Origin: Aquabacterium sp.
GTDB lineage: Bacteria > Pseudomonadota > Gammaproteobacteria > Burkholderiales > Burkholderiaceae_C
Reading direction: 5' to 3'
DNA length: 15,622 nt
Assembly: GCA_017989885.1 (NCBI GenBank)
Contig: JAGNPA010000007.1
Coordinates: forward strand, 1-15,622
This document shows, piece after piece, positions 6,287 through 14,834 of the stretch (position 1 is its first letter; every line of letters begins with the position of its first letter). Below the pieces are notes generated by a model. That model had not been told where the DNA came from. It ran no database searches and saw only the letters and a list, made by a program, of their open reading frames with translations. The position numbers and the translations under genes are program-made.

Positions 6287-7975
6287 ATGAACGCACGCCT
6301 TCAGGAATCCCGCGTCTCCCCTGCCCTGGTCACCCAGAAGGCAGTGCAACGCCTGCCACGCTGGGCCTTGCTGCTGTTTTGCGCCGCCTACGTGCTGCCC
6401 GGCCTGTTCGGGCGTGATCCCTGGAAGAACGAGGACATCGCATCCTTTGGCCAGATGTGGAGTCTGGCGCTGGGTCAGGCCTCGTGGCTGCATCCCAATG
6501 TGGGTGGTGTCCTGCCGACCTCGGGCGGGGTGCTGCCTTACTGGCTGGGCGGTGCCTTCATCAAGGTGCTGAGCCCGTGGGTCGATCCGGCGCTGGCCGC
6601 GCGCCTGCCGTTTGCCGTGCTGCTGGCCCTCATCCTGGCGCTGACCTGGTACACCACGTATCACCTGGCGCGCACCAAGGCGGCCCAACCGCTGCCTCTG
6701 GCCTTCGGGGGCGAAGCGGAACCCGCCGATTACGCTCGCGCCGTGGCCGATGGTGGTGTGCTCGCCCTGATTGCCACGCTGGGCTTGCTGCAACTGGGTC
6801 ACGAAACGACCCCGGAACTGCTCCAACTGACGGGCAGCACGCTTTTCCTCTATGGCCTGGCCATGGCCGAGACACGGGCCGTCAAGGCCCGCTGGGCCGC
6901 CTTGCTGAGCCTGCCTGTCATGGCGGCCAGCGGCAGCCCAGCCGTGGCGCTGATGCTGGGTGCCGCCGGGAGCGTGATCTGCCTGCTTTCGCGTCAGGCC
7001 GAGCTTCGCCAGTACCTGCGCTGGGTGCTGGTCTCGATGGTCCTTGCCATGGCCCTGGCCAGCGGCCTGTCGGCCCTGGGCTTGTCGGGGTGGTCGTGGC
7101 GCCTGTCGTGGCCCGACACGCCCGGCGAGGTCCTGCGCCTGCTGGTGTGGTTCACCTGGCCGACCCTGCCCCTGGCCGTGCTGACCATCTGGCACTGGCG
7201 TCGGCAGGTCACACATCGCCACATCGCCGTCCCCTTGCTCACAGCCCTGGTCGGGCTGCTGGCCTCGCTGAGCATGGGCGCCAACGAACGGGCGCTGCTC
7301 ACGGCCCTGCCCTCCCTGGCCGTGCTGGCCGCCTTTGCGCTGCCCATCTTGCAACGCAGCCTCGGCTCGGCCATCGACTGGTTCTCGGTGTTCTTCTTCA
7401 CCGTGTGCGGCATCCTGATCTGGCTGGGTTACGTGGCGCTGCACACCGGTGCCCCCGCGCGCACGGCAGAGCGCATCACCAAACTGGTTCCGGGCACCGA
7501 GGCGCAGTTTTCCTTGCTGGCCCTCATCGTGGCCTTGATCGGGACCGTGTTGTGGCTGGGGCTGGTGCGCTGGCGCACGGCCCGGGTGTCTCACGCCTTG
7601 TGGAAAAGCCTGGTGCTGCCCGCCGGCGGTGTGGCCTTGTGCTGGCTGCTGTTCATGACCTTGTGGCTGCCCATCCTCGACCAGGCACGCAGCTACCGCG
7701 CACTGGTCGAACGCATGCGGCCCGATGTACCCGCTGACACGATGGTCTGCGCCCCGCGTGCCACAGTCGCCTTGATGACGGGTCTGGAGTATTTTGGACA
7801 GTATCGGGTCGACGGCCTGGCGCCCACCTCGGGCGAGGGCGCGCGCCACTGCGAGGTGCTCATTGTTCAGTTGCCCGGACGGGCGGCCATCCCTGAGGTC
7901 AAAGGCTGGCAGCCGCGCGCAAAACACAACCAGCGCACGCGCAACTCAGAGCAGATCGTGATCTACCGCCGCTGA
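6287..7975 (+). CDS. Polytopic membrane protein, GT-C (ArnT/PMT-like) glycosyltransferase candidate
   Basis: A 562-residue inner-membrane protein with about 11-12 hydrophobic segments (roughly 25-41, 107-126, 157-195, 203-235, 247-265, 281-303, 314-356, 366-386, 408-427 and 442-464) and a soluble C-terminal part from about 465. The motif GRDPWKNED (42-50), directly after the first membrane segment, resembles the acidic first periplasmic loop of GT-C enzymes such as ArnT, which move a sugar from a polyprenyl phosphate carrier. Donor and acceptor cannot be told from sequence, and the function is inferred. The ATG is the only early Met, the next being after the first membrane segment; no Shine-Dalgarno precedes it. 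It lies just past the rpmE2 terminator with no obvious promoter and is convergent with phoR. Confidence 0.6.
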   Translation: MNARLQESRVSPALVTQKAVQRLPRWALLLFCAAYVLPGLFGRDPWKNEDIASFGQMWSLALGQASWLHPNVGGVLPTSGGVLPYWLGGAFIKVLSPWVDPALAARLPFAVLLALILALTWYTTYHLARTKAAQPLPLAFGGEAEPADYARAVADGGVLALIATLGLLQLGHETTPELLQLTGSTLFLYGLAMAETRAVKARWAALLSLPVMAASGSPAVALMLGAAGSVICLLSRQAELRQYLRWVLVSMVLAMALASGLSALGLSGWSWRLSWPDTPGEVLRLLVWFTWPTLPLAVLTIWHWRRQVTHRHIAVPLLTALVGLLASLSMGANERALLTALPSLAVLAAFALPILQRSLGSAIDWFSVFFFTVCGILIWLGYVALHTGAPARTAERITKLVPGTEAQFSLLALIVALIGTVLWLGLVRWRTARVSHALWKSLVLPAGGVALCWLLFMTLWLPILDQARSYRALVERMRPDVPADTMVCAPRATVALMTGLEYFGQYRVDGLAPTSGEGARHCEVLIVQLPGRAAIPEVKGWQPRAKHNQRTRNSEQIVIYRR

Positions 7976-7978
7976 AGC

Positions 7979-8003
7979 CACCGCGCCAGGTCAAGGCGCG
8001 GTG
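7979..8003. terminator. Perfect hairpin between convergent membrane-protein gene and phoR
   Basis: CACCGCGCC (7979-7987) pairs with GGCGCGGTG (7995-8003) around a 7-base loop. It lies four bases after the stop of the plus-strand gene and 14 bases past the phoR stop. Neither strand has a T run after it, so it may protect mRNA 3' ends or pause polymerase rather than act as a classical intrinsic terminator. Confidence 0.45.
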
Positions 8004-8017
8004 CACACGCGACGCGC

Positions 8018-9349
8018 TCAGACCAGGCGAACGCGCACCGCCGGCAGGGTCAGGCTGAAGGTCGAACCCCGGCCAAGCTCGCTCACCACCTTGAGTTCGC
8101 CCCCATGGCGCTGCACCACGTGCTTGACGATCGACAAGCCCAGGCCCGTGCCCCCCGTATTGCGTGAACGGCTGCTGTCCGCACGATAAAAGCGCTCGCT
8201 CAGGCGGGGGATGTGTTCGGGCGCAATGCCCACGCCTCCGTCCTTGACGCTGAACTCGGCCCGGCCATCGCGCAGCATCTGCCAACGCACCTCGATCGGT
8301 TGGCCATCCGGTGTGTAGCGCACGGCGTTCGACACCAGGTTGCCCATCGCGCTCAGCCACTCCGACTCCACCACCGCGATCTCGCAGCACTTGTCCTGTG
8401 AGTCGATGGTCACCGTGACGGGATGACGCTCGCGCGACAGTCCTCGCAGATCGTTGTCGATGCGCTGCATCAGGTCATCCACCTTCAGCCATCGGTCTGG
8501 CGCCGGGCTCGGGCTGCCTTCGATCTGCGCCAGGGTCAACAAGTCCGACACCAGGGTCTGCATGCGCTCGGCCTGCTGGGACATCAGGCCAATGACCCGC
8601 TGACGCTCAATCTCGGTCAAGGGCAAGGTGCCCATGGTTTCAATGAACCCACTGAGCACCGTCAACGGTGTGCGGATCTCGTGGGACACGTTCGCCACGA
8701 AATCCCGGCGCATGTGATCGGCCCGCTCACGCTCGGTGATGTCCTGGGACAGGACCAGCTTGAGCCCATCGCCGTAGCACTTGATGTGGATGAGCAGCCA
8801 GCTGTGCGCGCCCGTGCTCATGGGGCACTTCATCCCTTCCCGGAAGTCGCCCGCGCTCAGGTACTGCACAAACGCGGGTTGACGAATCAGGTTGGTGACC
8901 CGCTGATGCAGGTCACGCTGGGGATCGAGTCCGAAATGGTTGGCTGCGCTGGTGCTCACCCAGGTGATGTGATCGGCGGCATCCAGCAACATCACGCCAT
9001 TGGGCGAGACCTCAATGGCCGACAGAAAATCGGCCAAGCGAGCGTGCTCCTTTTCAATGGCGCGCTCACGCAGTTGCAGCAAACGCTGCACACGATAGGC
9101 AATCTCGCCCCAGATGCTGGAGACGGACGGGGGCGCCATGTCTGGCGTGCGCAGCCACTCCAGCAGCAGTTGCCCACGCCAGGTATCGACGGTGGACTGG
9201 ATGATCAAGGCCAACGCACAGCCCACCACCGCCAAGGTGACGGGGAAACTGGTGTACTGCCCGACCAGCCATCCGGCCAGCGTGCCGACGCTGGCATAGC
9301 CAATGCGGGACGACACCCGCACCAGCAACCATGATTGGTTTGAATCCAC
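8018..9349 (-). CDS. phoR: Phosphate regulon sensor histidine kinase PhoR
   Basis: Membrane-bound kinase and phosphatase of PhoB; it signals phosphate limitation, with input from the Pst transporter and PhoU. The protein has 443 residues. A membrane hairpin lies at about 16-52, with no large periplasmic domain. A linker and PAS domain follow (about 105-205), then the H box FVANVSHEIRTPLT with phospho-acceptor H223. The catalytic domain has an N box NLVSNAVRYTP (337-347), G1 DGGVGI (370-375), F box ERFYRAD (385-391) and G2 GGTGLGLSIV (399-408). The start is a GTG at 9349, supported by AGGA five bases upstream. The gap to phoB is 20 bases, so they are co-transcribed. It is the last gene of the pst-pho cluster. 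Confidence 0.97.
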   Translation of the reverse strand: MDSNQSWLLVRVSSRIGYASVGTLAGWLVGQYTSFPVTLAVVGCALALIIQSTVDTWRGQLLLEWLRTPDMAPPSVSSIWGEIAYRVQRLLQLRERAIEKEHARLADFLSAIEVSPNGVMLLDAADHITWVSTSAANHFGLDPQRDLHQRVTNLIRQPAFVQYLSAGDFREGMKCPMSTGAHSWLLIHIKCYGDGLKLVLSQDITERERADHMRRDFVANVSHEIRTPLTVLSGFIETMGTLPLTEIERQRVIGLMSQQAERMQTLVSDLLTLAQIEGSPSPAPDRWLKVDDLMQRIDNDLRGLSRERHPVTVTIDSQDKCCEIAVVESEWLSAMGNLVSNAVRYTPDGQPIEVRWQMLRDGRAEFSVKDGGVGIAPEHIPRLSERFYRADSSRSRNTGGTGLGLSIVKHVVQRHGGELKVVSELGRGSTFSLTLPAVRVRLV

Positions 9350-9369
9350 GCTTGTCCTGGTCAGTCAGG

Positions 9370-10071
9370 TCAGGCCGCTGCTTCGGCCAATTGCTGCGTC
9401 AAGCGATAGCCCGCGCCGCGCACGGTCTCGATCAACTGAGAGCGCTGCACCGGCGAGAGGGCTTCGCGCAGGCGCTTCACATGCACATCGACCGTGCGCT
9501 CTTCGATGAACACGTGGTCACCCCAGACGCGGTCGAGCAACTGCGCGCGGCTGTGCACGCGCTCAGGATGCGTCATGAAGAAGTGCAGCAACTTGAACTC
9601 GGTCGGCCCGATCTTGACCTCCTGCTCGCCACGCGACACACGGCGGGTGGACGGATCCAGACGCAAGCCGGCAATCTCCACCGCCGAGTCCAGCGCCTGA
9701 GGCGCCTTGCGACGCAGCACGGCACGCACACGCGCCATCAATTCCTGCGGCGAAAAGGGCTTGGTCAGGTAGTCATCGGCCCCGGCATCCAGACCCGCCA
9801 CCTTGTCGGCCTCCTGCGCGCGCGCCGTCAGCATGATGATGGGAATGTCGCGGGTGCGGGTGGCACCGCGCCAGCGCTTGGCCAGCGTCAGACCCGACTG
9901 CCCGGGCAGCATCCAGTCCAGCAAAACCAGGTCGGGCATGACTTTGTCGATCTGGGTCTGGGCATCTTCGCCGTTGTCGACCACCGTCACCTCAAAACCA
10001 GCGTGACGCAGGTTCAGGGCGATCAACTCGGCGATCGCCATCTCGTCTTCAACCACCAGCACTCGGCTCAT
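9370..10071 (-). CDS. phoB: Phosphate regulon response regulator PhoB
   Basis: An OmpR/PhoB-family transcription factor. Phosphorylated by PhoR, it dimerises, binds PHO boxes and recruits sigma-70 RNA polymerase to pst and other phosphate-scavenging genes. The protein has 233 residues. The receiver domain (1-120) has the acidic pocket EDE (8-10), phospho-acceptor D52 in LLDWMLPG, T82 in MLTARA and K104 in LTKPF. The winged-helix domain (about 135-228) includes GPTEFKLLHFFMTHPERVHSR and the recognition-helix region EERTVDVHVKRLREAL, ending IETVRGAGYRL. The ATG at 10071 has AGGAG seven bases ahead. It lies 21 bases after phoU. A PHO-like site upstream of pstS suggests positive autoregulation through the whole operon. 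Confidence 0.98.
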   Translation of the reverse strand: MSRVLVVEDEMAIAELIALNLRHAGFEVTVVDNGEDAQTQIDKVMPDLVLLDWMLPGQSGLTLAKRWRGATRTRDIPIIMLTARAQEADKVAGLDAGADDYLTKPFSPQELMARVRAVLRRKAPQALDSAVEIAGLRLDPSTRRVSRGEQEVKIGPTEFKLLHFFMTHPERVHSRAQLLDRVWGDHVFIEERTVDVHVKRLREALSPVQRSQLIETVRGAGYRLTQQLAEAAA

Positions 10072-10092
10072 GGGTTGCTCCTGAATTGCTTC

Positions 10093-10800
10093 TTACTTGA
10101 TGATGGACTCGACCGCATCGGGCGAGTTGTGACGCACGTCGGTGCCCTTGACGATGTAGATCACCTGCTCGGCCAGGTTCTTGGCGTGATCGCCCACGCG
10201 CTCAATGGCCTTGGCCACGAACACCAGGTCGATGGAAGCCGAGATGGTGCGCGGGTCTTCCATCATGTAGGTGATCAGCTTGCGCATCAGGCCATCGAAC
10301 TCGGAGTCAATCTCGTTGTCCGCGCGGATGACTTCCATGGCCGTCTGGGTGTCCAGGCGGGCAAAGGCGTCCAGGGCGCGCCGCAGCGAGGCGGTGGCCA
10401 GTTGCGCCGCAAACTGCAGATCGCTCACGGGCAGACGCAAACGGGTGGAGACCCCGGTGTTGATCAGGCGCTGCACGGTGCGAGCCACGCGTGCAGCCTC
10501 GTCACCCACCCGCTCCAGATTGCCGATGGTCTTGGAAATCGCGATCAGCAGGCGCAGGTCACGGGCCGTGGGCTGGCGACGGGCAATGATGGTCGACAGG
10601 TCGGCGTCGATGTTCACCTCCATCTGGTTGACCAAGATCTCCTGGTTCAGCACCAGCGTGGCTTCATCGCCGTTGAAGGTGGTCAGCGCCGCAACGGCTT
10701 GCGCCACCTGCGCCTCCACCAGCCCGCCCATTTCCAGCACGCGCGTGGAAATGCTGCCGAGCTCAGAGTCAAATTGGCTGGACATGTGTTTATCGCTCAT
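10093..10800 (-). CDS. phoU: Phosphate-signalling regulator PhoU
   Basis: A cytoplasmic peripheral protein that links the Pst transporter to PhoR and keeps the Pho regulon off when phosphate is ample; its loss causes excess phosphate uptake in many bacteria. Its 235 residues form the usual two three-helix bundles. Each repeat has its acidic metal-binding motif: NLERVGDEAARVA (94-106) and AIERVGDHAKNLAE (198-211). The N-terminus MSDKHMSSQFDSELGSI is typical of the family. The ATG at 10800 has AAGGAG seven bases ahead. It lies 50 bases after pstB and 21 before phoB, consistent with one transcript. Confidence 0.98.
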   Translation of the reverse strand: MSDKHMSSQFDSELGSISTRVLEMGGLVEAQVAQAVAALTTFNGDEATLVLNQEILVNQMEVNIDADLSTIIARRQPTARDLRLLIAISKTIGNLERVGDEAARVARTVQRLINTGVSTRLRLPVSDLQFAAQLATASLRRALDAFARLDTQTAMEVIRADNEIDSEFDGLMRKLITYMMEDPRTISASIDLVFVAKAIERVGDHAKNLAEQVIYIVKGTDVRHNSPDAVESIIK

Positions 10801-10850
10801 GAGGCAACTCCTTCAGTATTTGTTGTTCAGCGTGGTCAGGGGCTGCGTCA

Positions 10851-11636
10851 TCAGCCGAAACGGCCGGTGATGTAATCCTCGGTCTCGTTGCGCTTGGGTT
10901 TCATGAAAATGTCAGTGGTCGCACCCACTTCGATCAACTCACCCAGGTACATATAAGCCGTGTAATCGGAGCAACGCGCCGCTTGCTGCATGTTGTGGGT
11001 CACGATCAGCACGGTGTAGTCGCTCTTGAGCTCATGGATGAGCTCCTCGATCTTGCCGGTCGAGATGGGGTCCAGGGCCGAGCACGGCTCGTCCAACAAC
11101 AGCACCTCGGGCTTGATCGCAATGCCGCGGGCGATGCACAGACGCTGCTGCTGACCACCCGACAGACCGGAGCCGCTCTGGTTCAGCTTGTCTTTGACCT
11201 CGTTCCACAGAGCGGCCTTCTTCAAGGCCCACTCCACGCGCTCGTCCATCTCGGTGCGCGAGAGCGTTTCGAACAGGCGCACGCCGTAGGCGATGTTCTC
11301 GTAGATCGACATCGGGAACGGCGTCGGCTTCTGGAACACCATGCCCACGCGGGCACGCAGCAGCGACACATCTTCCTTGCTCTTGAGGATGTTCTCGCCG
11401 TCGAGCAGGATCTCGCCTTCGGCGCGTTGCTCGGGGTAGAGCTCGAACATGCGGTTGAAGGTGCGCAGCAGGGTCGACTTGCCGCAACCCGACGGGCCGA
11501 TGAAGGCCGTGACCTTGTTCTCGGGCAGGGTCAGGTTGATGTTCTTGAGCGCGTGAAACTTCCCGTAGTAGAAGTTCAGGTTGTTGACGGCCAGCTTGGT
11601 GCGCTCCGTCTGTGCAGTGTTTACCTTGGTATCCAT
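10851..11636 (-). CDS. pstB: Phosphate ABC transporter ATP-binding protein PstB
   Basis: The ATPase subunit that powers PstCA; two copies act at the inner face of the membrane. The protein has 261 residues (E. coli 257) and high visible identity. It has [14 protein letters not shown] (22-35), Walker [10 protein letters not shown] (47-55), Q loop Q102 in [10 protein letters not shown], signature LSGGQQQR (158-165), Walker B VLLLDEP (178-184), D loop SALD (186-189), and the H loop H214 in [13 protein letters not shown] chose the ATG at 11636 (MDTKVNT...), which has GGAG nine bases upstream. An ATG at 11651 and a TTG at 11654 lack a ribosome site. The gap to pstA is 36 bases. Confidence 0.98.
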   Translation of the reverse strand: MDTKVNTAQTERTKLAVNNLNFYYGKFHALKNINLTLPENKVTAFIGPSGCGKSTLLRTFNRMFELYPEQRAEGEILLDGENILKSKEDVSLLRARVGMVFQKPTPFPMSIYENIAYGVRLFETLSRTEMDERVEWALKKAALWNEVKDKLNQSGSGLSGGQQQRLCIARGIAIKPEVLLLDEPCSALDPISTGKIEELIHELKSDYTVLIVTHNMQQAARCSDYTAYMYLGELIEVGATTDIFMKPKRNETEDYITGRFG

Positions 11637-11672
11637 GGTCTGGAACTCCATCAAATCAGGGGGCCAGGCGCA

Positions 11673-12530
11673 TCAGCGCTGACGGAAAAGGACGCGGGCA
11701 AGGATGTTGAGGGCCAGCACACCCGCCGTGATCAGGAAGACACCTGCCCACGCCAGCTTCTGCCAGTTCTCATACGGACTCATTGCAAACTTGAAGATCG
11801 TCACCGGCAGGCTGGCCATGGGTGACGACATGTCGGACGACCAGAACTGGTTGGACAGTGCGGTGAACAACAACGGTGCCGTTTCACCCGAAATGCGCGC
11901 GACAGCGAGCAAGACCCCGGTCACCACACCCGCACGAACCGATTTCAGCGTGATCGTCGCGATGACGCGCCACTTCGGAGTGCCCAGCGCATAGGCCGCC
12001 TCACGCAGGGCCTGCGGCACCAGCGTCAGCATGTTCTCGGTCGTGCGGATCACCACCGGAATCACGATCAGCGCCAGGGCCAGCACGCCGGCCCAGGCCG
12101 AGAAGGACTGCATGCGCGTCACGACCACCGCATAAATGAACAGACCGATCACGATCGACGGTGCGGACAGCAGGATGTCGTTGATGAAGCGCGTGATGTT
12201 GCCCAGCGCACCGCGCTGGCCATACTCACCCAGGTAGATCCCGGCCATCACCCCCACGGGCGTGCCGATCAGGGTGGCCATGCCAACCATCAACAGCGAA
12301 CCCATGATCGCGTTGGCGAGCCCCCCTTCGTCACCCGGCGCGGGTGTCATCTGGGTCAGGGTGGCCCACGCCAGCCCACCGACCCCCAGGCGAACGGTTT
12401 CAATCAGAATCCAGATCAACCAGAACAAGCCGAAGGCCATCGCCATCAGCGACAACATCAGGGCCACCACATTCAAACGCTTGCGCGACTTGTAGCGCTG
12501 CAGGCGCAAGGCTTTCATTTCTGCACTCAC
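11673..12530 (-). CDS. pstA: Phosphate ABC transporter permease PstA
   Basis: One of two membrane subunits forming the phosphate channel. The 285-residue protein has about six membrane helices (first at about 23-45). The cytoplasmic EAA loop [20 protein letters not shown] (177-196) contacts PstB, and the [13 protein letters not shown] motif (213-225) is typical of PstA. The start is a GTG at 12530 with AAGGAG seven bases ahead; the in-frame ATG at 12518 is 19 bases from that site. The GTG overlaps the pstC stop as GTGA, a four-base overlap that implies translational coupling and equal amounts of the two permeases. Confidence 0.97.
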   Translation of the reverse strand: MSAEMKALRLQRYKSRKRLNVVALMLSLMAMAFGLFWLIWILIETVRLGVGGLAWATLTQMTPAPGDEGGLANAIMGSLLMVGMATLIGTPVGVMAGIYLGEYGQRGALGNITRFINDILLSAPSIVIGLFIYAVVVTRMQSFSAWAGVLALALIVIPVVIRTTENMLTLVPQALREAAYALGTPKWRVIATITLKSVRAGVVTGVLLAVARISGETAPLLFTALSNQFWSSDMSSPMASLPVTIFKFAMSPYENWQKLAWAGVFLITAGVLALNILARVLFRQR

Positions 12531-13555
12531 GATGCAGCTCCTTCATTTCGCTTCAGACGGGACAAGAGGATTCGCGAGAACGACAGCACCACGAAGGTGA
12601 TGAAGAACAAGACCAGGCCCAGGTAAATCAGCGAGGCCTGATGCAGCCCCTCGTTGGCTTCGGCAAACTCATTGGCCAGGGCCGAGGTGATGCTGTTGGC
12701 CGCTTCGAACAGCGACAGCGAATCCAGCTGGTTCATGTTGCCGATGACGAAGGTCACGGCCATGGTTTCGCCCAGTGCACGCCCCAGGCCCAGCATGATC
12801 CCGCCCATCACCCCCGTCTTGGTGAACGGCAGGACCACTTTCCAGACCACCTCCCAGGTGGTGGAACCCAGCGCATAGGCCGACTCCTTGAGCATCGGCG
12901 GCGTCACCTCAAACACATCGCGCATCACCGACGCGATGAACGGAATGATCATGATGGCCAGGATGATGCCGGCCGACAAAATGCCGATGCCCACGGGGGG
13001 GCCGGAGAAAAACGCGCCCAGGAAAGGGATGCCCCCGGTCCAGGACTGCAAGGGTTGCTGCACGTAAGTGGACAAGATGGGACCAAACACCAGCAGACCC
13101 CACATCCCGTACACGATGGATGGCACAGCGGCCAGCAACTCCACCGCCACGCCCAACGGACGCTTGAGCCAGTTCGGCGAGAGCTCGGTCAGGAACATGG
13201 CAATCCCGAAGCTCACGGGCACCGCAATCAGCAACGCGATGAACGAGGTCATCAGCGTGCCGTAGATCATCACCAGGCCCCCATAGGAGTCCTGCACCGG
13301 ATCCCAGTCGGTACGCCACAGGAAACTGAGTCCATATTCCTTGATCGCTGGCCACGCGCCAATGACCAACGAGACCACGATGCCCAGCAGCAAGGACAAG
13401 GTCACCAGTGCAGCCAGGCGGGCCAGGTTGGCAAACAGGGCATCGGCCCAGGGGGCGCTGACGCGTCGTTGAGGAGGGTTGGTCATAGGTTCACGCTTGG
13501 CCCCCTTGGAGGCCGGGGCGCCGGGGAGTCTGTCAGCAGGAAGAATGGCAGTCAT
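12527..13555 (-). CDS. pstC: Phosphate ABC transporter permease PstC
   Basis: The partner permease of PstA. It has 342 residues, about 23 more than E. coli PstC, mostly in a hydrophilic N-terminal extension (1-40). Six membrane segments begin at about 45. Conserved stretches are [17 protein letters not shown] (143-159), the EAA loop [20 protein letters not shown] (224-243) and [18 protein letters not shown] (256-273). The ATG at 13555 has a strong GGAGG six bases ahead. An internal ATG (13486, MTNPPQ) has no ribosome site, so the longer form is preferred. A 104-base gap with strong hairpins separates it from pstS. Confidence 0.97.
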   Translation of the reverse strand: MTAILPADRLPGAPASKGAKREPMTNPPQRRVSAPWADALFANLARLAALVTLSLLLGIVVSLVIGAWPAIKEYGLSFLWRTDWDPVQDSYGGLVMIYGTLMTSFIALLIAVPVSFGIAMFLTELSPNWLKRPLGVAVELLAAVPSIVYGMWGLLVFGPILSTYVQQPLQSWTGGIPFLGAFFSGPPVGIGILSAGIILAIMIIPFIASVMRDVFEVTPPMLKESAYALGSTTWEVVWKVVLPFTKTGVMGGIMLGLGRALGETMAVTFVIGNMNQLDSLSLFEAANSITSALANEFAEANEGLHQASLIYLGLVLFFITFVVLSFSRILLSRLKRNEGAAS

Positions 13556-13609
13556 CGACAGCCTCCGTGGAGTGGGTCATTCGACATGGGTCTGCAAGGT
13601 ACGACAAGA

Positions 13610-13657
13610 GGCCGATCACCCCATCCCAGGTGACCGGCCAGATCTGCTAAGGCAGAT
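13610..13657 (-). promoter_or_regulatory. Two stem-loops in the pstS-pstC intercistronic gap
   Basis: Reading on the minus strand after the pstS stop, the first stem pairs ATCTGC with GCAGAT around a four-base loop (13642-13657). The second is an 11-bp stem with one G-U pair: GGCCGATCACC at 13610-13620 on the plus strand against 13629-13639, loop of eight. No T run follows. Such structures after a binding-protein gene commonly protect its mRNA or attenuate read-through, so that PstS is made in excess over the permeases. That role is inferred. Confidence 0.55.
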
Positions 13658-13659
13658 AT

Positions 13660-14694
13660 TTACTTATAGGAAACGGCTTTGCCGGAGGCATCTTTCACCT
13701 GGGCCCAGGACTTGCGAACGATGTCCTTCACCGAGGCAGGCAGCGGCACGTAGGTCAGCTCAGTCGCCGTCTTGTCGCCGTTGTTGTAGACCCAGTCAAA
13801 GAACTTCAAGGCAGCAGCCGACTGCTCAGGCTTTTGCGGGGCCTTGTGCAGCAGGATGAAGGTGGCGCTGCTCATCGGCCAGGCAGTCTTGCCAGGCTGG
13901 TTGGTCAGCACCTGGTAGAACGACTTGTTCCAGTCAGCACCGGCAGCCGAAGCCTTGAAAGCGCTGTCATCAGGCTGCACGTACTCGCCCGAAACGTTCT
14001 TCATGGCCACGTGGGACAGGTTGTTGGTCTTGGCGTAGGCGTACTCGACATAACCGATCGAGTTGGGCAGACGGCCGACGAAAGCCGACACGCCTTCGTT
14101 GCCCTTGCCACCGGCACCCGCCGGCCACTTCACGGCCGTGCCTTCACCCACGGTCTGCTTCCACTCGGCGTTGACCTTGGACAGATAGTTGGTGAACACG
14201 AAGGTGGTGCCCGAACCATCAGCGCGACGAACCGGCGCAATGGCGGCGTCAGGCAGTGCGACACCCGGGTTCAGGGCCACGATGGCGGGATCGTTCCACT
14301 TGGAGATCTTGCCCAGGTAGATGTTGCCCAGCACTTCGCCGGTCAGCTTCATTTGACCGGGCTTGATACCCTTGATGTTGACCACGGGCACCACGCCACC
14401 GATCACGGTGGGGAACTGCATCAGGCCTTCCTTGGCCAGCTCTTCGTCCGTCAAGGGCATGTCAGAAGCGCCGAAATCGACGGTCTTGGCCTTGATTTGA
14501 CGGATGCCAGCACCCGAACCCACCGACTGGTAGTTGATGCGCACGCCGGTGGCAGTGTTGTAGGCAGCAGCCCACTTGGCATAGACGGGGGCGGGGAAGG
14601 TCGCGCCCGCGCCGGTCACGTCATTGGCCAAAACGCCAAAAGAGGCCACGGACAGTGCCACAGCTGCGGCAGTGCGAATCATTTGGAAGCTCAT
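13660..14694 (-). CDS. pstS: Periplasmic phosphate-binding protein PstS
   Basis: Binds phosphate in the periplasm and delivers it to PstCA. The protein has 344 residues (E. coli 346). A signal peptide covers residues 1-23 (basic start, hydrophobic AAAVALSVASFGVLA, likely cut before NDVTGAG). Phosphate contacts are recognisable: GAGATFPAPVY (28-38), SVGSGAGIRQ (57-66), DFGASDMPLT (73-82) and RRADGSGTTFVFTNYL (156-171). The start at 14694 was chosen because it has AGGAAAGG seven bases ahead and gives a clean signal peptide. The frame is open 53 codons further upstream through the promoter region, but this adds no credible sequence. It is the first gene of the pst-pho operon. Confidence 0.97.
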   Translation of the reverse strand: MSFQMIRTAAAVALSVASFGVLANDVTGAGATFPAPVYAKWAAAYNTATGVRINYQSVGSGAGIRQIKAKTVDFGASDMPLTDEELAKEGLMQFPTVIGGVVPVVNIKGIKPGQMKLTGEVLGNIYLGKISKWNDPAIVALNPGVALPDAAIAPVRRADGSGTTFVFTNYLSKVNAEWKQTVGEGTAVKWPAGAGGKGNEGVSAFVGRLPNSIGYVEYAYAKTNNLSHVAMKNVSGEYVQPDDSAFKASAAGADWNKSFYQVLTNQPGKTAWPMSSATFILLHKAPQKPEQSAAALKFFDWVYNNGDKTATELTYVPLPASVKDIVRKSWAQVKDASGKAVSYK

Positions 14695-14707
14695 GTGTAC
14701 GCCTTTC

Positions 14708-14721
14708 CTGTCTTCTGACAG
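14708..14721 (-). promoter_or_regulatory. Small stem-loop abutting the pstS ribosome site
   Basis: CTGTC and GACAG pair around a four-base loop in the pstS 5' leader. The 3' arm overlaps by two bases the AGGAAAGG ribosome binding site (14702-14709). It could mildly modulate translation; it is short and may be incidental. Confidence 0.3.
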
Positions 14722-14740
14722 ATGAATATCGACAGCGCTG

Positions 14741-14774
14741 AATGTAAGCAGGCCATATGACGCGAATGTGACAC
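14741..14774 (-). promoter_or_regulatory. PHO box and -10 of the pstS promoter
   Basis: On the minus strand, GTGTCAC (14774-14768), spacer ATTC, GCGTCAT (14763-14757) and spacer ATGG form two 7-mers at the 11-base period of PhoB sites (consensus CTGTCAT with AT-rich 4-base spacers); each matches 5 of 7. Ten bases after the second 7-mer lies TACATT (14746-14741), 4 of 6 to the -10 consensus. Ten to eleven bases is the usual PHO-box to -10 distance, where PhoB replaces the -35 contact. The predicted start is near 14735, about 40 bases before the pstS ATG. Confidence 0.6.
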
Positions 14775-14834
14775 CGAAACCAACATTGTCACAAAGACCA
14801 GACACCTGCACCACGCTCGCAAGGCATGCGCCAG

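Noticed and set aside
6257..7927. 556-codon minus-strand frame opposite the membrane protein
   Set aside because: Its repetitive Gln/Gly/His/Arg-rich composition is typical of antisense to Leu/Ala-rich membrane helices. The plus-strand frame has coherent membrane segments.
9331..10875. 514-codon plus-strand frame across phoB and phoU
   Set aside because: It crosses two well-supported minus-strand genes and has no domain or ribosome site.
11637..11654. Upstream TTG or ATG start for pstB
   Set aside because: There is no ribosome site before 11651, whereas GGAG stands nine bases before the ATG at 11636.
12344..13633. 429-codon plus-strand frame opposite pstC
   Set aside because: It is an antisense shadow rich in His, Gln, Arg and Gly; pstC and pstA account for the region.
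14723..14737. CTGTCGA and CTGTCAG near the pstS start as a second PHO box
   Set aside because: The two elements are 14 bases apart rather than 11 and lie downstream of the likely -10, so they are not a normal PhoB site.
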